From Verrucomicrobiota bacterium (GTDB taxonomy: Bacteria; Verrucomicrobiota; Kiritimatiellia; RFP12; UBA1067), in the NCBI GenBank assembly GCA_023269675.1, contig JAHFSX010000016.1:53165-117164 (forward strand): a stretch of DNA of 64,000 bases. Reading direction: 5' to 3'. Below, piece by piece: positions 1-9,524 of this stretch (positions within the stretch are counted from its first letter, which is position 1; each line of letters begins with the position of its first letter). The position numbers were made by a program, and so were the translations under genes. The notes under the pieces are model-generated. The model did no database searches and was not told the DNA's origin. It saw only the letters and a list, made by a program, of their open reading frames with translations.

Positions 1-414
1 CGTGTCTGACGCCGCACGCGGCGGAGACCACAGAAGACTGGTCTCGGGCACGGGTTCCGGCATCCCCTGCTCCAACGCGTCATGGGCCAGGAAGAACAGT
101 TCGGTCTCTTCAGCGGTAGCCGGCCTGATGGTGGCGAGTACGGCCCTCAGATCCTGCTCGCGCAACCGGATCTCGATCTCCACGGCACGCGCCGCAGCCT
201 GCGGCAGGTTCAAGGCGTAGTACGCCCGCAGCACGGGCCTGCGGTCCCGCTGCTCCGGATACGGCCACACCAGGATCTCGATGACCTGGGGCTGTTCGCG
301 TCCCCTTGCCAGCGACACCGCTTCCTGAGCCGTGGCATGCTCTGCCCTGTAGACGGGTCCAGCGATGTTATCGAACGCATAGACTCTTACCTCTCCCTCA
401 CAGCTTCTGTTCAC
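1..414 (-). CDS. hypothetical protein, 5' part, runs off left edge of window
   Basis: An open frame on the minus strand starts with GTG at 414 and stays open to base 1, giving about 138 residues with no stop. The start is supported by a strong Shine-Dalgarno AAAGGAG about 8 bases upstream (AAAGGAGAAAGTTCA before GTG), the same style of ribosome site as the small genes at 36993-48132 and 63674. The protein begins MNRSCEGEVRVYAFDNIAG and is rich in Glu, Arg and Ala; I recognise no domain. The visible end (PPRAASDT) reads into a copy of the dispersed GTGTCTGACGCC repeat, so the true stop is probably close to the left edge. It may be an accessory gene of the same mobile element. Function unknown. 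Confidence 0.6.
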   Translation of the reverse strand, partial: MNRSCEGEVRVYAFDNIAGPVYRAEHATAQEAVSLARGREQPQVIEILVWPYPEQRDRRPVLRAYYALNLPQAAARAVEIEIRLREQDLRAVLATIRPATAEETELFFLAHDALEQGMPEPVPETSLLWSPPRAASDT

Positions 415-470
415 TGAACTTTCTCCTTTACCTGGGGGCCGTCACCGTTGTGGCGAGCGTGCCCTGCAAT

Positions 471-574
471 AGACTGTTCGCAATGGGACTCTCGCATCTT
501 TCACTCTCGCGAATCTTTATTTGAGGTGACCGCAACCGCCATAGTTGCTGGTCCCGACATAAGACTGTTCGCAA
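471..574 (+). promoter_or_regulatory. two 13-bp direct repeats upstream of the sigma factor gene
   Basis: AGACTGTTCGCAA occurs exactly at 471-483 and again at 562-574, 91 bp apart, in the 279-bp gap between the divergent gene at 1-414 and the sigma factor at 694. Exact 13-mers in a short non-coding gap suggest an operator or an ECF-type promoter element used for autoregulation. A partial match (TGTTCGACCAA) lies at 4590-4600 upstream of brxA. The regulatory role is inference. Confidence 0.35.
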
Positions 575-693
575 CGCAAGGCCCGGTTCTTTCAGACTTT
601 CGAAAAATGTTTTTCACTGCTGTCTTGCCGCTCCCGGCGCTGATTGTGTACAGTTCTCAGATACTGCTATTTAACTCGGGGGGAGACACGGAT

Positions 694-1650
694 ATGGCGA
701 AGACCAAGCGCGGTGTTGATGCTGACGAATCCGGCACAACGGATTCAGAGATAAGCGGTGACGTGGACACGGGAAGTGAAGATGCGCTGATGTCCGAGTT
801 GCCGGATGAGAGAGACTCCGCAAATATCAAGAAGACGCGTAATTCACCCAAGACCACGCCGCCCAAGAAGGTGCTGATTGCGGATCTTAAGCGTTCGCCT
901 ACGACCCTGCCGTTCAAAGCGTTCTGGGAAACGTTCGAGCCCTTCGTCAGGGCGATCTGTCATGGAAAAAACCTGCGCTCACAAGAGGTGGAAGACGTTG
1001 TCGCCGAAATCAAACATGACGTTCTGCTTCAGATAAAAAGGTATGAAGAGGACAAAGGAAAGTTCCACTCATGGCTGGGCAAGATCACACACAACAAGGC
1101 CGCAACTAAGATTAGGAATAGGATTCAAAATGAGAAACGTGTCGTCAGTTATGGCTTAGACCCCGATGTGGTGTGTTGCCCGAAACGTCCAAATAAAGAC
1201 AAAAACACCGACACCCACGCCACAGACACATCAAAAACAAAGTCAGATACGACCAAACCAGTCGAGCGGCCGGTGTCTGACTCCGCCGTGGCCAGGTTGC
1301 GTGGCGGGAAAGGGGCAAAGAGCGCGACTCCGGCCACGGATGTCTGTGTCAGGGAGGAACTGGAAATCGCAAAGTCGGTACTCGAAAGGGTTGCGGCACG
1401 CGTTTCCCCCATCCAGTACCAAATATTCGACAGTTCTTTCTTACGGAAAATGGACGTGGCTAAAGTCTGTAAATCTCTTGGAATTACTCCAAACAAGGTC
1501 TCCATTGCCCGCCACCGTGTGGGGAAAGTGTACAATGAGGAACTGGATGCCATGGGGCGTGAACTGGGGCGCGACCTAGACAGATTCAGGACACAGGAAT
1601 TCGAACGTCCAAAAGCAGCGGCAAAGAAGAAGGTAAAATCCTCCAAATAG
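694..1650 (+). CDS. ECF-like RNA polymerase sigma factor
   Basis: This 318-residue protein starts at ATG 694, chosen over an upstream in-frame start because GGGGGGAG sits 9 bases before it. The first 65 residues are acidic and low complexity. Residues about 75-150 resemble sigma-70 region 2, including FEPFVRAIC, a DVV-type acidic helix and KFHSWLGKITHNKA. A Lys/Thr-rich linker (about 160-210) follows, then residues about 218-300 look like region 4 with a helix-turn-helix (VAKVCKSLGITPNKVSIAR). In known ECF factors these regions bind the -10 and -35 elements. The kinase gene starts 9 bases downstream, so the two form an operon and the kinase may control the sigma factor. The long linker and acidic N-terminus are unusual. 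Sigma identity is by motif reading only. Confidence 0.7.
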   Translation: MAKTKRGVDADESGTTDSEISGDVDTGSEDALMSELPDERDSANIKKTRNSPKTTPPKKVLIADLKRSPTTLPFKAFWETFEPFVRAICHGKNLRSQEVEDVVAEIKHDVLLQIKRYEEDKGKFHSWLGKITHNKAATKIRNRIQNEKRVVSYGLDPDVVCCPKRPNKDKNTDTHATDTSKTKSDTTKPVERPVSDSAVARLRGGKGAKSATPATDVCVREELEIAKSVLERVAARVSPIQYQIFDSSFLRKMDVAKVCKSLGITPNKVSIARHRVGKVYNEELDAMGRELGRDLDRFRTQEFERPKAAAKKKVKSSK

Positions 1651-1659
1651 CGCATAACC

Positions 1660-4431
1660 ATGACCGAGCCACAGGAAGATCAGGCGGAATCGCACGGTTC
1701 CACCCCCGCACTCCATGCTGAACTGCCAGACGTTCCCGACTACACCTGTATCAGCCTCATCGGGCGCGGGGGATTCGGCAGCGTCTATCTCGCATACGAC
1801 GTCACGGGGATACCCTTCGCGCTCAAAGTCGTAAAAAGTTCGGATCTTGGCGACAACTACAAGTACGAGCGCGAATACGCATCAATCCGCGCACATCGTC
1901 CTATCTCGGGCTTGCATCCGCATCTTCTTCAGATCCTGCACGTCGGCATGGGCGACGGCTTCTTCTACTACACGATGCCGCTTGCCGACAGCAAGGAAGA
2001 CGGACCATTCGATCCAGATGCCTACCAGCCGAAATCGCTAGCTGAGGCCATCCGTTCGCACGGCGGCGCCATGTCCGTCACATGCGCCATCCGAACCTTG
2101 ATTCCCGTTCTCGACGCGCTCTGTTTTCTGCATGAACACGGCTTGGTACATCGTGATATCAAACCCGATAACATCGTGTACCTGCATGGGAATCCGGTGC
2201 TGGGCGACATCGGGCTGATCACTGAACCCAAACCCAACATGTCTATCGTGATTTCTCGCGGCTTCAGCCCACCCGACGGAGTCACCGATACCAGCGGCGA
2301 CTTGTACGCTTTCGGGAAAACCCTTTTTGCTGCGGTTGGCGGCGATGTCTTAAAGGTTGGCCTGCCCGTGCCCACCATCCTATGCGAACAGCCTTCAGAT
2401 CTGTTCCCCGCCCTCAACAAGATCATCTGTAAGGCCTGCAAGCTGAAATACGCATCGGCGACGGCCATGAAGGTGGATCTGGCAAAGATTCTAAGAAAAG
2501 CCTCAAAGCTTGGGCGTGTGTCCAAGGTACCGCGAGCGACCTCCCACAGCCCCATCGACATCAAGTATGCCGAAATCGGAGGTCACGAATGCTTTCTTGG
2601 CGTTCCGACCCATAACGAACAGGCCTGTACCGACGGCGCGGGCAGGTACCGGACATATAAGCATCGGTCTGGCATGCTGTCGTCAATTCACTGGCACCCG
2701 GATGTCGGCGCATTCGAAACCCGCGGCGGCATCAGGTCCGAATGGGAGAAGCGCGACGGGGAAAGATCTTTTCTCGGTTACCCGGTTTCTGATGAGGACG
2801 GCTTCACCGACGCCGACTATTTGCGCGACATCATGGGAAAACCCGCCGAGAGCCTTCCCGAGGTGCCCCGCATGATCGGACGGCGGAGCCTGTTCCAAGG
2901 AGGGTGCATCGTCTGGCTGCACGATCCTGACATAAGGTCGAAGTGCGGCGAGTTCGCAGTCTTCTGCCGTCCCCTTGCTGGCGGTGACGGATGGCGGATT
3001 GTTGTTAAAGACAAGCCGAGCAAATCATTCTGGGACTCCATCATGGAACCCATTACCGGCAAATCTGATTCCGCACGGCCCTCAACCATTCTTGAAAAGC
3101 AGTTAGATCCCGGATACGCCGCCAATGCGTGGGCCGCATATCAGAAGGCGGCGGCTGATAAGACCCAGCCCAAAACCGAGCCCGCAAAAGAAGACGAGCC
3201 CGCAGAGGAGCCAACTGCGAGCGCGGAAAATCCCCAAGGCCCTGACACAGCTTCGCCCGCTCAGCCTACAACTGTTGATCTCGTTCATCAGTCGGACCAT
3301 TTGCTGGCAGGCACCGGACCCATCTGGGACCTTCAGGGCGGCCCTGGCGAGTTTGCGTGGGAAGGTCGTGGCGGGTGGCTATACAAAATGACTGCCCCCT
3401 ACACGTTCATCGAAGGCCAGACCGAATTGAATGAAACGGCACTCGCAAAAGTCCGAGTCGCCATCTTCCTGCCACCCGATTCAGGACCCAACACCCCGAT
3501 GGTGTACACGCTAGCCGACACCGGCGAGGACTTCAGCAGCAACTCCTGTATGGTTCCGACCGTACTGGACTCCGGATATGGAATGGTGGCAATCGACACT
3601 CCAATGACAGGCATCTGCAAATTCGGTGCTGACATGGACAATGGTTTGCCAAGCAATATTGATAATGACTTCGCTGCCGCAGTGCGTAATATCGAAAACA
3701 AATGCGGCGCGCAGAACATGGGGGGACCGTTTACCTATCACCTGCAGCGAGTCACAGCCCGCAACCTGTGGCTTACGCAACGATTTCTGGCAAAAGATTT
3801 CGGCATCCGCCCACGGAAGACCGTGCTCACCGGCGTAGGTTTCGGCGCTCAGACCGCCGCCTTCGCATTCAACGCGACTGGGTTCAGTGACGTACTACTC
3901 GCATTCGTCGGCATACCCGAACTACTCGGCATACCGAAAGAAAACCCGATCAAACCCGCTGGTTCCATTGCTGAAACCAGCGGCAAACGTGCCTTCAGCA
4001 TGACATCACTGCTTGGCGGTCTCATTTTTGAGACGGTTCCGGAAGCACTTGATGCTATACAAGGGCTCTTCAAGACGATCCCTCCCGCAGATGACTATTG
4101 GAGAAACCGTTTAAATCCTGCGCACTATGCAGACACCGTCAAGCATCCCCGCGAGATTCACCTGCTTTGCGGCAACAGCGACCAGGTGTTTTCTCAAAAA
4201 ACGGTTAAGTCGGCCTTGAAACGCTATAAAAGACTCACGGAGTCTGGCACGCTGAATCTTCCGCTCGCCGAAGCCGGGAGAAACTCTTGGCCTTACGCCT
4301 TGAAAAGTGCCCTCAGCCACGGCAAGAGCGTGGTCTGGTTCGACGGCGGTCACGACCTCTCGGGCTGGCGCGGTGACCTTCGGCGCAAGTTTCTTGAGAT
4401 TAAGCTGCGCATGCTCAATGGCGGCACCTGA
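1660..4431 (+). CDS. Ser/Thr protein kinase with LGFP-like repeats and an alpha/beta-hydrolase-like C-terminal domain
   Basis: 923 residues. The N-terminal 270 residues are a Hanks-type kinase: Gly loop GRGGFGSV (35-42), ATP-binding Lys 56 (FALKVV), catalytic HRDIKPDN (164-171) and a DIG (183-185) in place of DFG. Residues about 300-430 contain LGFP-like repeats (ECFLGVPTHNE, IHWHPDVGAFETRGGI, SFLGYPVSDEDGF), known from cell-envelope proteins. A Pro/Glu/Lys linker (about 500-537) precedes a region resembling an alpha/beta hydrolase, but the expected nucleophile elbow reads GVGFG (725-729) with no Ser; a His near the end (GGHDLSG, about 895) could be a remnant of the triad. No transmembrane helix was seen. 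It lies 9 bases after the sigma gene and 333 bases before brxA. Role in controlling the sigma factor or BREX is inference. Confidence 0.75.
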   Translation: MTEPQEDQAESHGSTPALHAELPDVPDYTCISLIGRGGFGSVYLAYDVTGIPFALKVVKSSDLGDNYKYEREYASIRAHRPISGLHPHLLQILHVGMGDGFFYYTMPLADSKEDGPFDPDAYQPKSLAEAIRSHGGAMSVTCAIRTLIPVLDALCFLHEHGLVHRDIKPDNIVYLHGNPVLGDIGLITEPKPNMSIVISRGFSPPDGVTDTSGDLYAFGKTLFAAVGGDVLKVGLPVPTILCEQPSDLFPALNKIICKACKLKYASATAMKVDLAKILRKASKLGRVSKVPRATSHSPIDIKYAEIGGHECFLGVPTHNEQACTDGAGRYRTYKHRSGMLSSIHWHPDVGAFETRGGIRSEWEKRDGERSFLGYPVSDEDGFTDADYLRDIMGKPAESLPEVPRMIGRRSLFQGGCIVWLHDPDIRSKCGEFAVFCRPLAGGDGWRIVVKDKPSKSFWDSIMEPITGKSDSARPSTILEKQLDPGYAANAWAAYQKAAADKTQPKTEPAKEDEPAEEPTASAENPQGPDTASPAQPTTVDLVHQSDHLLAGTGPIWDLQGGPGEFAWEGRGGWLYKMTAPYTFIEGQTELNETALAKVRVAIFLPPDSGPNTPMVYTLADTGEDFSSNSCMVPTVLDSGYGMVAIDTPMTGICKFGADMDNGLPSNIDNDFAAAVRNIENKCGAQNMGGPFTYHLQRVTARNLWLTQRFLAKDFGIRPRKTVLTGVGFGAQTAAFAFNATGFSDVLLAFVGIPELLGIPKENPIKPAGSIAETSGKRAFSMTSLLGGLIFETVPEALDAIQGLFKTIPPADDYWRNRLNPAHYADTVKHPREIHLLCGNSDQVFSQKTVKSALKRYKRLTESGTLNLPLAEAGRNSWPYALKSALSHGKSVVWFDGGHDLSGWRGDLRRKFLEIKLRMLNGGT

Positions 4432-4764
4432 CCGGGCACTCTGCCGGTTTGTCGGTGTCTGGCGTCAGACACAGGTAGGCAGTCGCATCTGTGTCGTTGA
4501 ACGGACTCGCGGCCTAATGGGCCGTGTCTGGCTGGCGTCAAGATACGATCCCATTTTACCCTCGCATTCACCCCCCTTCAATGTTAAGGTGTTCGACCAA
4601 GATGACCGTGTATCGCAGCCTGAGTGCATATGCGTGTTTGTCGATGTTTGACGCATCGCAGGGATGACGGTTCGAAGCAATGGGGAACGAGCATAAGTTT
4701 GACGGAATGCCGCATGCCGAAAAGAGACAAAACAGCCTTGCAGCAGGGATCGAATCGCGGGTTA
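4432..4764. other. intergenic region upstream of the BREX operon
   Basis: This 333-base gap has no convincing gene. It holds a clean dispersed palindrome at 4455-4472, a degenerate copy near 4524-4546, and a partial match (4590-4600) to the direct repeats upstream of the sigma gene. A TTGACG at about 4696 has no good -10 partner. The BREX promoter presumably lies here but cannot be assigned. Confidence 0.4.
4455..4472. repeat. dispersed palindromic repeat (GTGTCTG stem)
   Basis: GTGTCTGGCGTCAGACAC: a 7-bp stem (GTGTCTG/CAGACAC) with a GCGT loop. The same hairpin, exact or with small changes, recurs in many gaps of this window: 26818, 27113, 39842, 39878, 56737 and 60262, with half sites at 1-15, 26842 and 48136. 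This is REP-like behaviour. Confidence 0.8.
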
Positions 4765-5400
4765 ATGGCCGACAGATACAATCTGAGTTTTACCGCATCC
4801 TCGCTGCGGCCGGAACTGGCCAGAATTGTCGCTGAAGCTTATCTGGCCTGTCGCGATTGGGAACTTGCCAAGATGCGCATCCTTGAAGGGAACGCCCTTC
4901 AGTCGCGTACGGCCTCCAGCGGTATCCGCATGGAGCGTGAACTCCGTCAGCGCGTCAGGACACTGACATTGCCCCAGATCGAAATCCTTGCATCCGCCCC
5001 GTCCGACAGCCGTGCCGCGATCGCCTGGCTGTCCATGCTGAAAAGCAGCGGTTTCGTTTTTGACTTCACCTCCGAAGTGCTTCGTTCCAAGCTGGAGGCG
5101 CTGGACCCTGTCCTGCGCCCCTCCGACTATGAGACCTTTTGCACCGTCAAAAGCGCGGCCCATCCTGAACTGCTCGCGATCAAACCGGCAACACAGGCCA
5201 AAGTGAGGCGCGTGCTGTTGACCATGTTGCGTGAGGCAGGCATCCTCGCCAAATCGCCCAATGACAACCGTCTCATGCGCCCCGTGATCCCGCACGATGC
5301 CCTCAACGCGATCATCGCGGATGACCGCAGGTGGCTGGCCGGCTTTCTTGTCCCCGACACCGAAATCAGCTCGATAAGAGGACCATATCATGGCTTTTGA
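4765..5400 (+). CDS. brxA: BREX protein BrxA (DUF1819 family)
   Basis: 211 residues from ATG 4765. This start gives a protein beginning MADRYNLSFTASSL, like BrxA proteins, and the usual length near 200; in-frame starts at 4714 and 4624 would add unrelated sequence. No strong ribosome site precedes 4765, so the start is moderately certain. BrxA is a small helical DNA-binding protein and the first gene of type 1 BREX operons, which block phage DNA replication and methylate host DNA. The stop overlaps the brxB start by 11 bases, implying translational coupling. Identity rests on the N-terminal motif, size and position before brxB, brxC and pglX. Confidence 0.85.
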   Translation: MADRYNLSFTASSLRPELARIVAEAYLACRDWELAKMRILEGNALQSRTASSGIRMERELRQRVRTLTLPQIEILASAPSDSRAAIAWLSMLKSSGFVFDFTSEVLRSKLEALDPVLRPSDYETFCTVKSAAHPELLAIKPATQAKVRRVLLTMLREAGILAKSPNDNRLMRPVIPHDALNAIIADDRRWLAGFLVPDTEISSIRGPYHGF

Positions 5401-5986
5401 CTTAGAACACCTGGTCCACATTCTCAGCCACCCTGATTTCCTGTCCATGAAGGGGCTCGCCAACGAGGTGCCCCTTTTCATCCGGACCTACGATCCCGCC
5501 AAGGAGGATGCGGCCAGAAGGCTGATCGATAGCCTGGCCGCACGCCTGCGCAATACGGGCATCACGCTCAAGGTGATCGATCTCTTCGATCTGGTGCTCG
5601 AAGAACTGGAGGAGCACAAGCTGCTCGACGATCTCCTGCATGATGAGCCGACCTTCGACAAAAGGGAGCTTTTCGAGACGCTGCAGAATTATTCCGACCC
5701 GCAGACACACCTGATTCCCCGCCTGGTGAGCGCCATGGGCGACGAGGGCACCCGCCTGACCCTGCTCACCGGCGCCGGCAGGGTCTACCCCTTCCTGCGG
5801 ACACACACGATTCTGGAGTCGCTGCAGCCCGCCATGCTGCGCCACCCCGTGGTCATCTTCTTCCCCGGCGAATATGTGCAGGATCCCGACGGGGGCTCGC
5901 ATCTCCGCCTCTTCGGTTCAATCCCCTCGCCCAAAATCAACAACCCCTATTACCGGGCCACCAACCTCGATCACTTCCGGATCTGA
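5390..5986 (+). CDS. brxB: BREX protein BrxB (DUF1788 family)
   Basis: 198 residues, starting MAFDLEHLVHILSHPDFLS and ending in a conserved-looking stretch (VVIFFPGEYV, LRLFGSI, YYRATNL) typical of DUF1788/BrxB proteins. BrxB is a core component of type 1 BREX whose biochemical role is not settled. The gene overlaps brxA by 11 bases and brxC begins 7 bases after its stop, so the three are translated from one message. No catalytic motif is visible. Confidence 0.9.
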   Translation: MAFDLEHLVHILSHPDFLSMKGLANEVPLFIRTYDPAKEDAARRLIDSLAARLRNTGITLKVIDLFDLVLEELEEHKLLDDLLHDEPTFDKRELFETLQNYSDPQTHLIPRLVSAMGDEGTRLTLLTGAGRVYPFLRTHTILESLQPAMLRHPVVIFFPGEYVQDPDGGSHLRLFGSIPSPKINNPYYRATNLDHFRI

Positions 5987-5993
5987 CCCACCT

Positions 5994-8900
5994 ATGAAAA
6001 TCCAAGACCTGTTTCTGAAACCTGTCGAGCGGCCCATCGACGGCGTCATCAAAGCCGACGACATGCGCAACCTCCAGACCGAACTGGAGGAATACGTTGT
6101 CACCCGCGACGTGTCGAAAGGCCTCGGCATCTTCAGCGACCGCTATCTGAATGAGCTGAGCGCCAACGGCGTTTGGATTTCCGGTTTCTTCGGCTCGGGC
6201 AAATCCCACCTGCTGAAGATTCTCTCGATGGTGCTCGACACCAACCCGCTGCCGGACGGCCGCAAGCCGGCCGACATCATCCTGCCGAAGATCGAAGACG
6301 AGATCGTGCGCGCCGACCTTCGCAACGCCTCGCTCATTCCCTCCCGCAGCATCCTGTTCAACATCGACCAGAAATTCGACGGGATCGGCGGCGACCACAG
6401 CGCCCCGATCCTCGAAGTGTTCGTCAAGGTCCTGAACGAACTGCAGGGCTACTACGGCAAACAGGGCTATATCGCCCGCTTCGAACACGACCTCGACGTG
6501 CGCGGCGACTTCACCCCCTTCAAGGATACCTACCTCCGTGTGAACGGCACCCCGTGGGAGAAAGACCGGGAGGCGCTCGCGACCGCCCGCAAAGGTGCCT
6601 TCGGCCGGGCCTATGCCGAACACTTCGGCGTCTCCGAAACCGAAGCCTCCAACCTGATGCGCCAGGTCCGCGACGACTACCGCGTCTCGATCGAGAGTTT
6701 TGCGCAGATGGTCAAAGACTACATCTCCCGCCAGACACCGGGCTTCCGGCTTAATTTCTTCGTGGACGAGATCGGCCAGTTCATCGGCCAGGATTCCAAG
6801 CTCATGCTCAATCTCCAGACCGTGGCTGAAACCCTCGGAACCGTCTGCGGCGGCAAGGCCTGGGTCTTCGTGACCTCTCAGGCCGATCTCGAAGGCGTGC
6901 TGGGCACCTTCAAAAACATGCAGGCCCAAGACATCACCAAGATCATGGGCCGTTTCAAAACCCAGCTCACCCTCGCCAGCGCCGACGTCCGCGAAGTCAT
7001 CCAGAAGCGCCTTCTCGCCAAGAAGGAGGACGAGCCGGAAATCCTCACCGCCATTTTCGACCGCGAGAAGGAAAACCTCCAGACGCTCTTCCGCTTCGGC
7101 GACGGCTCGATCCATCTGAACGGCTGGCGCGGCAGCGACGAGTTCTGTAAGTTCTATCCCTTCCACACCTACCAGTTCGAACTTTTCCAGATCGCGATCC
7201 AGCAGCTTTCCAAACACGGCGTCTTCACCGGCAAGTACCTCTCCGTCGGCGAGCGTTCCATGCTGGCGGTCTTCCAGGAAGTGGCGAAGGCGGTCCGCAC
7301 CGCCGATGTCGGACGGCTCGCCACCTTTGACCTGATGTACGACGGCATCGCCGCCTCCATCCGCGGCAACATGCAGAGCACGATCAAATTGGCGGAGCGT
7401 CAGCTGGAAGACGGGCTGCCCCTGCGGATCCTGAAAGCGCTCTTCCTGCTCAAATGGGTGCGCGAATTCAAGTCCACCGTGCGCAACGTGTCCATCCTCC
7501 TGATCGATTCTCCCGCGGTCGATATTCGCGCGCACGAGAAGGCGGTACGGGAGGCGCTGGCCCTGCTGGAAAGCCAATCCTACCTCCAGCGCAACAACGA
7601 GCAGTACGAGTTTCTCACCGACACCGAGAAGGACGTCGAGAACGAGATCAAGAACACCGAGATCGACGAGTCGCAGGTCGCGGACCTGCTCTCCAAAACC
7701 CTCTTCCAGGACGTCTTGCGCGACCAGAAGATCCGCTACGAGGGCAACGGCCAGGACTATGCCTATGCCCGCAAGCTCGATGACCAATGCATCGGCCACG
7801 ATGCCGACATCGCCATCAATATCATCACGACGGAACACGCCAACCACAGCGACGCCGCCACCCTCGCCGCGCAGAACACCGGCAAGACCGAACTCTTGGC
7901 CGTCATGCCCTCCGACCTCCGCCTGATCGATCAGGCCCGCCTCTTCCTCAAAACCGAAAAATTCGTCCAGCAGAACTCCGGCGGCGGAGACGAGACGCGC
8001 CGGGCCATCCTCGACCAGCGCCGCCAGCAGAACAGCATCCGCCGCACCGCCATGCTGGCCCTCGCCAGCGAGTATCTCGGCAAAGTCCCGCTTTACCTCA
8101 ACGGCTCCCGGCTCGACACCGTGGGCGAGGGCGACCCGCGCAACCGTTTCTACAAGGCCTGCCAGAACCTCATCTCCTTCGCCTATCCTTCCCTCCGCAT
8201 GCTGAAGGGTGTTTACGACGAGGCCCTGCTCTCCAAAACCCTGCTCGATCCCGATGACTTCCTCACCAGCGGCTCTATGCCGCCCTCCGAAGCCGAGCAG
8301 GAGATCCTCAATTATGTCGTGCGCAATCAGAACACGGGCGAGCGCACCTCCGTCGAAGAGATCATCCGGTATTTTGGACGCCGCCCCTACGGCTGGTACC
8401 CGATGGCCGTTCTGATCCACGTCAGCCGGCTCTTCCGCATGGGCAAGGTCGAACTCCGCAACCCCGAGCTGCTGGACGCGCGCAAAGCGTGGGAGCTCCT
8501 GAAGAACACCCGCCAGCATGGCAGTGTCCGCGTGCGCCTGCAGGAGCAGTTTAACGCCGCCCAGGTCAACGCCCTCAAAAAATTCCACCACGACTTCTTT
8601 GACCGCGCCAACACCGGCGCGGACGCCCGCTCCGCGGCCCAGCTCACCTCCGAGGCCCTCGCCGCCGAGGCCCGCGACCTCACCCTCCTGCTCGACCAGT
8701 CCGGCCGTTACGCGTTTCTGGAGCAACTGCGCCCCGTCGTGGACAAAATCTCGAAACTCGCCGAGAAGGACTACACCTTCCTGCTCACCCACCTGACCGA
8801 GTTCGATGAAGACCTCCTGACTGCCAAGGACGACCTGATCTCCCCGATCAAGGCCTTCATGCACGGCCCGCAGCGCTCCGCCTACGACGAAGCCACGGCA

Positions 8901-9503
8901 TTCCTGCGCGAGGAGTCCGCCAATTTCCCCGAACTCCCCCATGTGGATGTTCAGCCGCTGCATGACCTGGCCGCCTCGCCCAACCCGTACCGGGGGAGCA
9001 CCGTTCCGGCAGCCAAAACCGCCGTCACGAACCTCCGCGGCTACATCACCGGCATGCTGAAAGCCGAACGCGACCGGGCGGTCATCGCCCTGGAGGACTA
9101 CGCCGCCCGCCTGCAGGCCCTGGAGGACTTCCACACGCTCGATGAGCCGTCCCGCGCCCAGGTGCTCGCCCTCTCCCGCGAGGCCCTTGCCAGCGTCCAG
9201 TCCGCCCGTTTCGTCACCGGCATCCGCGACCGGCTGCACCGTTACACCTCCAAGGACTATCCCGCCCAGCTCGACTTGACCTCCCGCCTGGCCGCCGAGT
9301 CCCACAAACCCGCCGCAGACACGGGCTTAGGCACGCCGCCACCCGCACCCCGCGTAGCGGTCCGCTACACGACCGCCGCCAGCCTGCGCCCCCAGTGCGG
9401 CCTGACCATCATCGCCACCGAGGCCGACCTCGACCAGTGGCTCGCCGCACTGCGCACCTCCGCCAAAGCCGAACTCGACAAAGGCAACCGTATCAGCCTG
9501 TAA
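5994..9503 (+). CDS. brxC: BREX ATPase BrxC (PglY-like)
   Basis: 1169 residues from ATG 5994, chosen because the protein then begins MKIQDLFLKPVERPIDGVIK, the family's usual start. An upstream in-frame start would overlap brxB by more than 100 bases. The Walker A motif GFFGSGKSH is at 64-72 and an acidic motif FFVDEIGQF (about residue 256) is a plausible Walker B. The rest is long and largely helical. BrxC is the large ATPase of type 1 BREX and is required for defence. Very high GC here produces long antisense open frames that are not genes. The next gene begins 21 bases downstream. Confidence 0.92.
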   Translation: MKIQDLFLKPVERPIDGVIKADDMRNLQTELEEYVVTRDVSKGLGIFSDRYLNELSANGVWISGFFGSGKSHLLKILSMVLDTNPLPDGRKPADIILPKIEDEIVRADLRNASLIPSRSILFNIDQKFDGIGGDHSAPILEVFVKVLNELQGYYGKQGYIARFEHDLDVRGDFTPFKDTYLRVNGTPWEKDREALATARKGAFGRAYAEHFGVSETEASNLMRQVRDDYRVSIESFAQMVKDYISRQTPGFRLNFFVDEIGQFIGQDSKLMLNLQTVAETLGTVCGGKAWVFVTSQADLEGVLGTFKNMQAQDITKIMGRFKTQLTLASADVREVIQKRLLAKKEDEPEILTAIFDREKENLQTLFRFGDGSIHLNGWRGSDEFCKFYPFHTYQFELFQIAIQQLSKHGVFTGKYLSVGERSMLAVFQEVAKAVRTADVGRLATFDLMYDGIAASIRGNMQSTIKLAERQLEDGLPLRILKALFLLKWVREFKSTVRNVSILLIDSPAVDIRAHEKAVREALALLESQSYLQRNNEQYEFLTDTEKDVENEIKNTEIDESQVADLLSKTLFQDVLRDQKIRYEGNGQDYAYARKLDDQCIGHDADIAINIITTEHANHSDAATLAAQNTGKTELLAVMPSDLRLIDQARLFLKTEKFVQQNSGGGDETRRAILDQRRQQNSIRRTAMLALASEYLGKVPLYLNGSRLDTVGEGDPRNRFYKACQNLISFAYPSLRMLKGVYDEALLSKTLLDPDDFLTSGSMPPSEAEQEILNYVVRNQNTGERTSVEEIIRYFGRRPYGWYPMAVLIHVSRLFRMGKVELRNPELLDARKAWELLKNTRQHGSVRVRLQEQFNAAQVNALKKFHHDFFDRANTGADARSAAQLTSEALAAEARDLTLLLDQSGRYAFLEQLRPVVDKISKLAEKDYTFLLTHLTEFDEDLLTAKDDLISPIKAFMHGPQRSAYDEATAFLREESANFPELPHVDVQPLHDLAASPNPYRGSTVPAAKTAVTNLRGYITGMLKAERDRAVIALEDYAARLQALEDFHTLDEPSRAQVLALSREALASVQSARFVTGIRDRLHRYTSKDYPAQLDLTSRLAAESHKPAADTGLGTPPPAPRVAVRYTTAASLRPQCGLTIIATEADLDQWLAALRTSAKAELDKGNRISL

Positions 9504-9524
9504 TCGAGATGGAGACCATCGCCG

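Noticed and set aside
5937..9305. Long open frame on the minus strand across brxC
   Set aside because: Gly/Val/Glu-rich sequence in the antisense of a highly GC-biased gene; no domain, no ribosome site.
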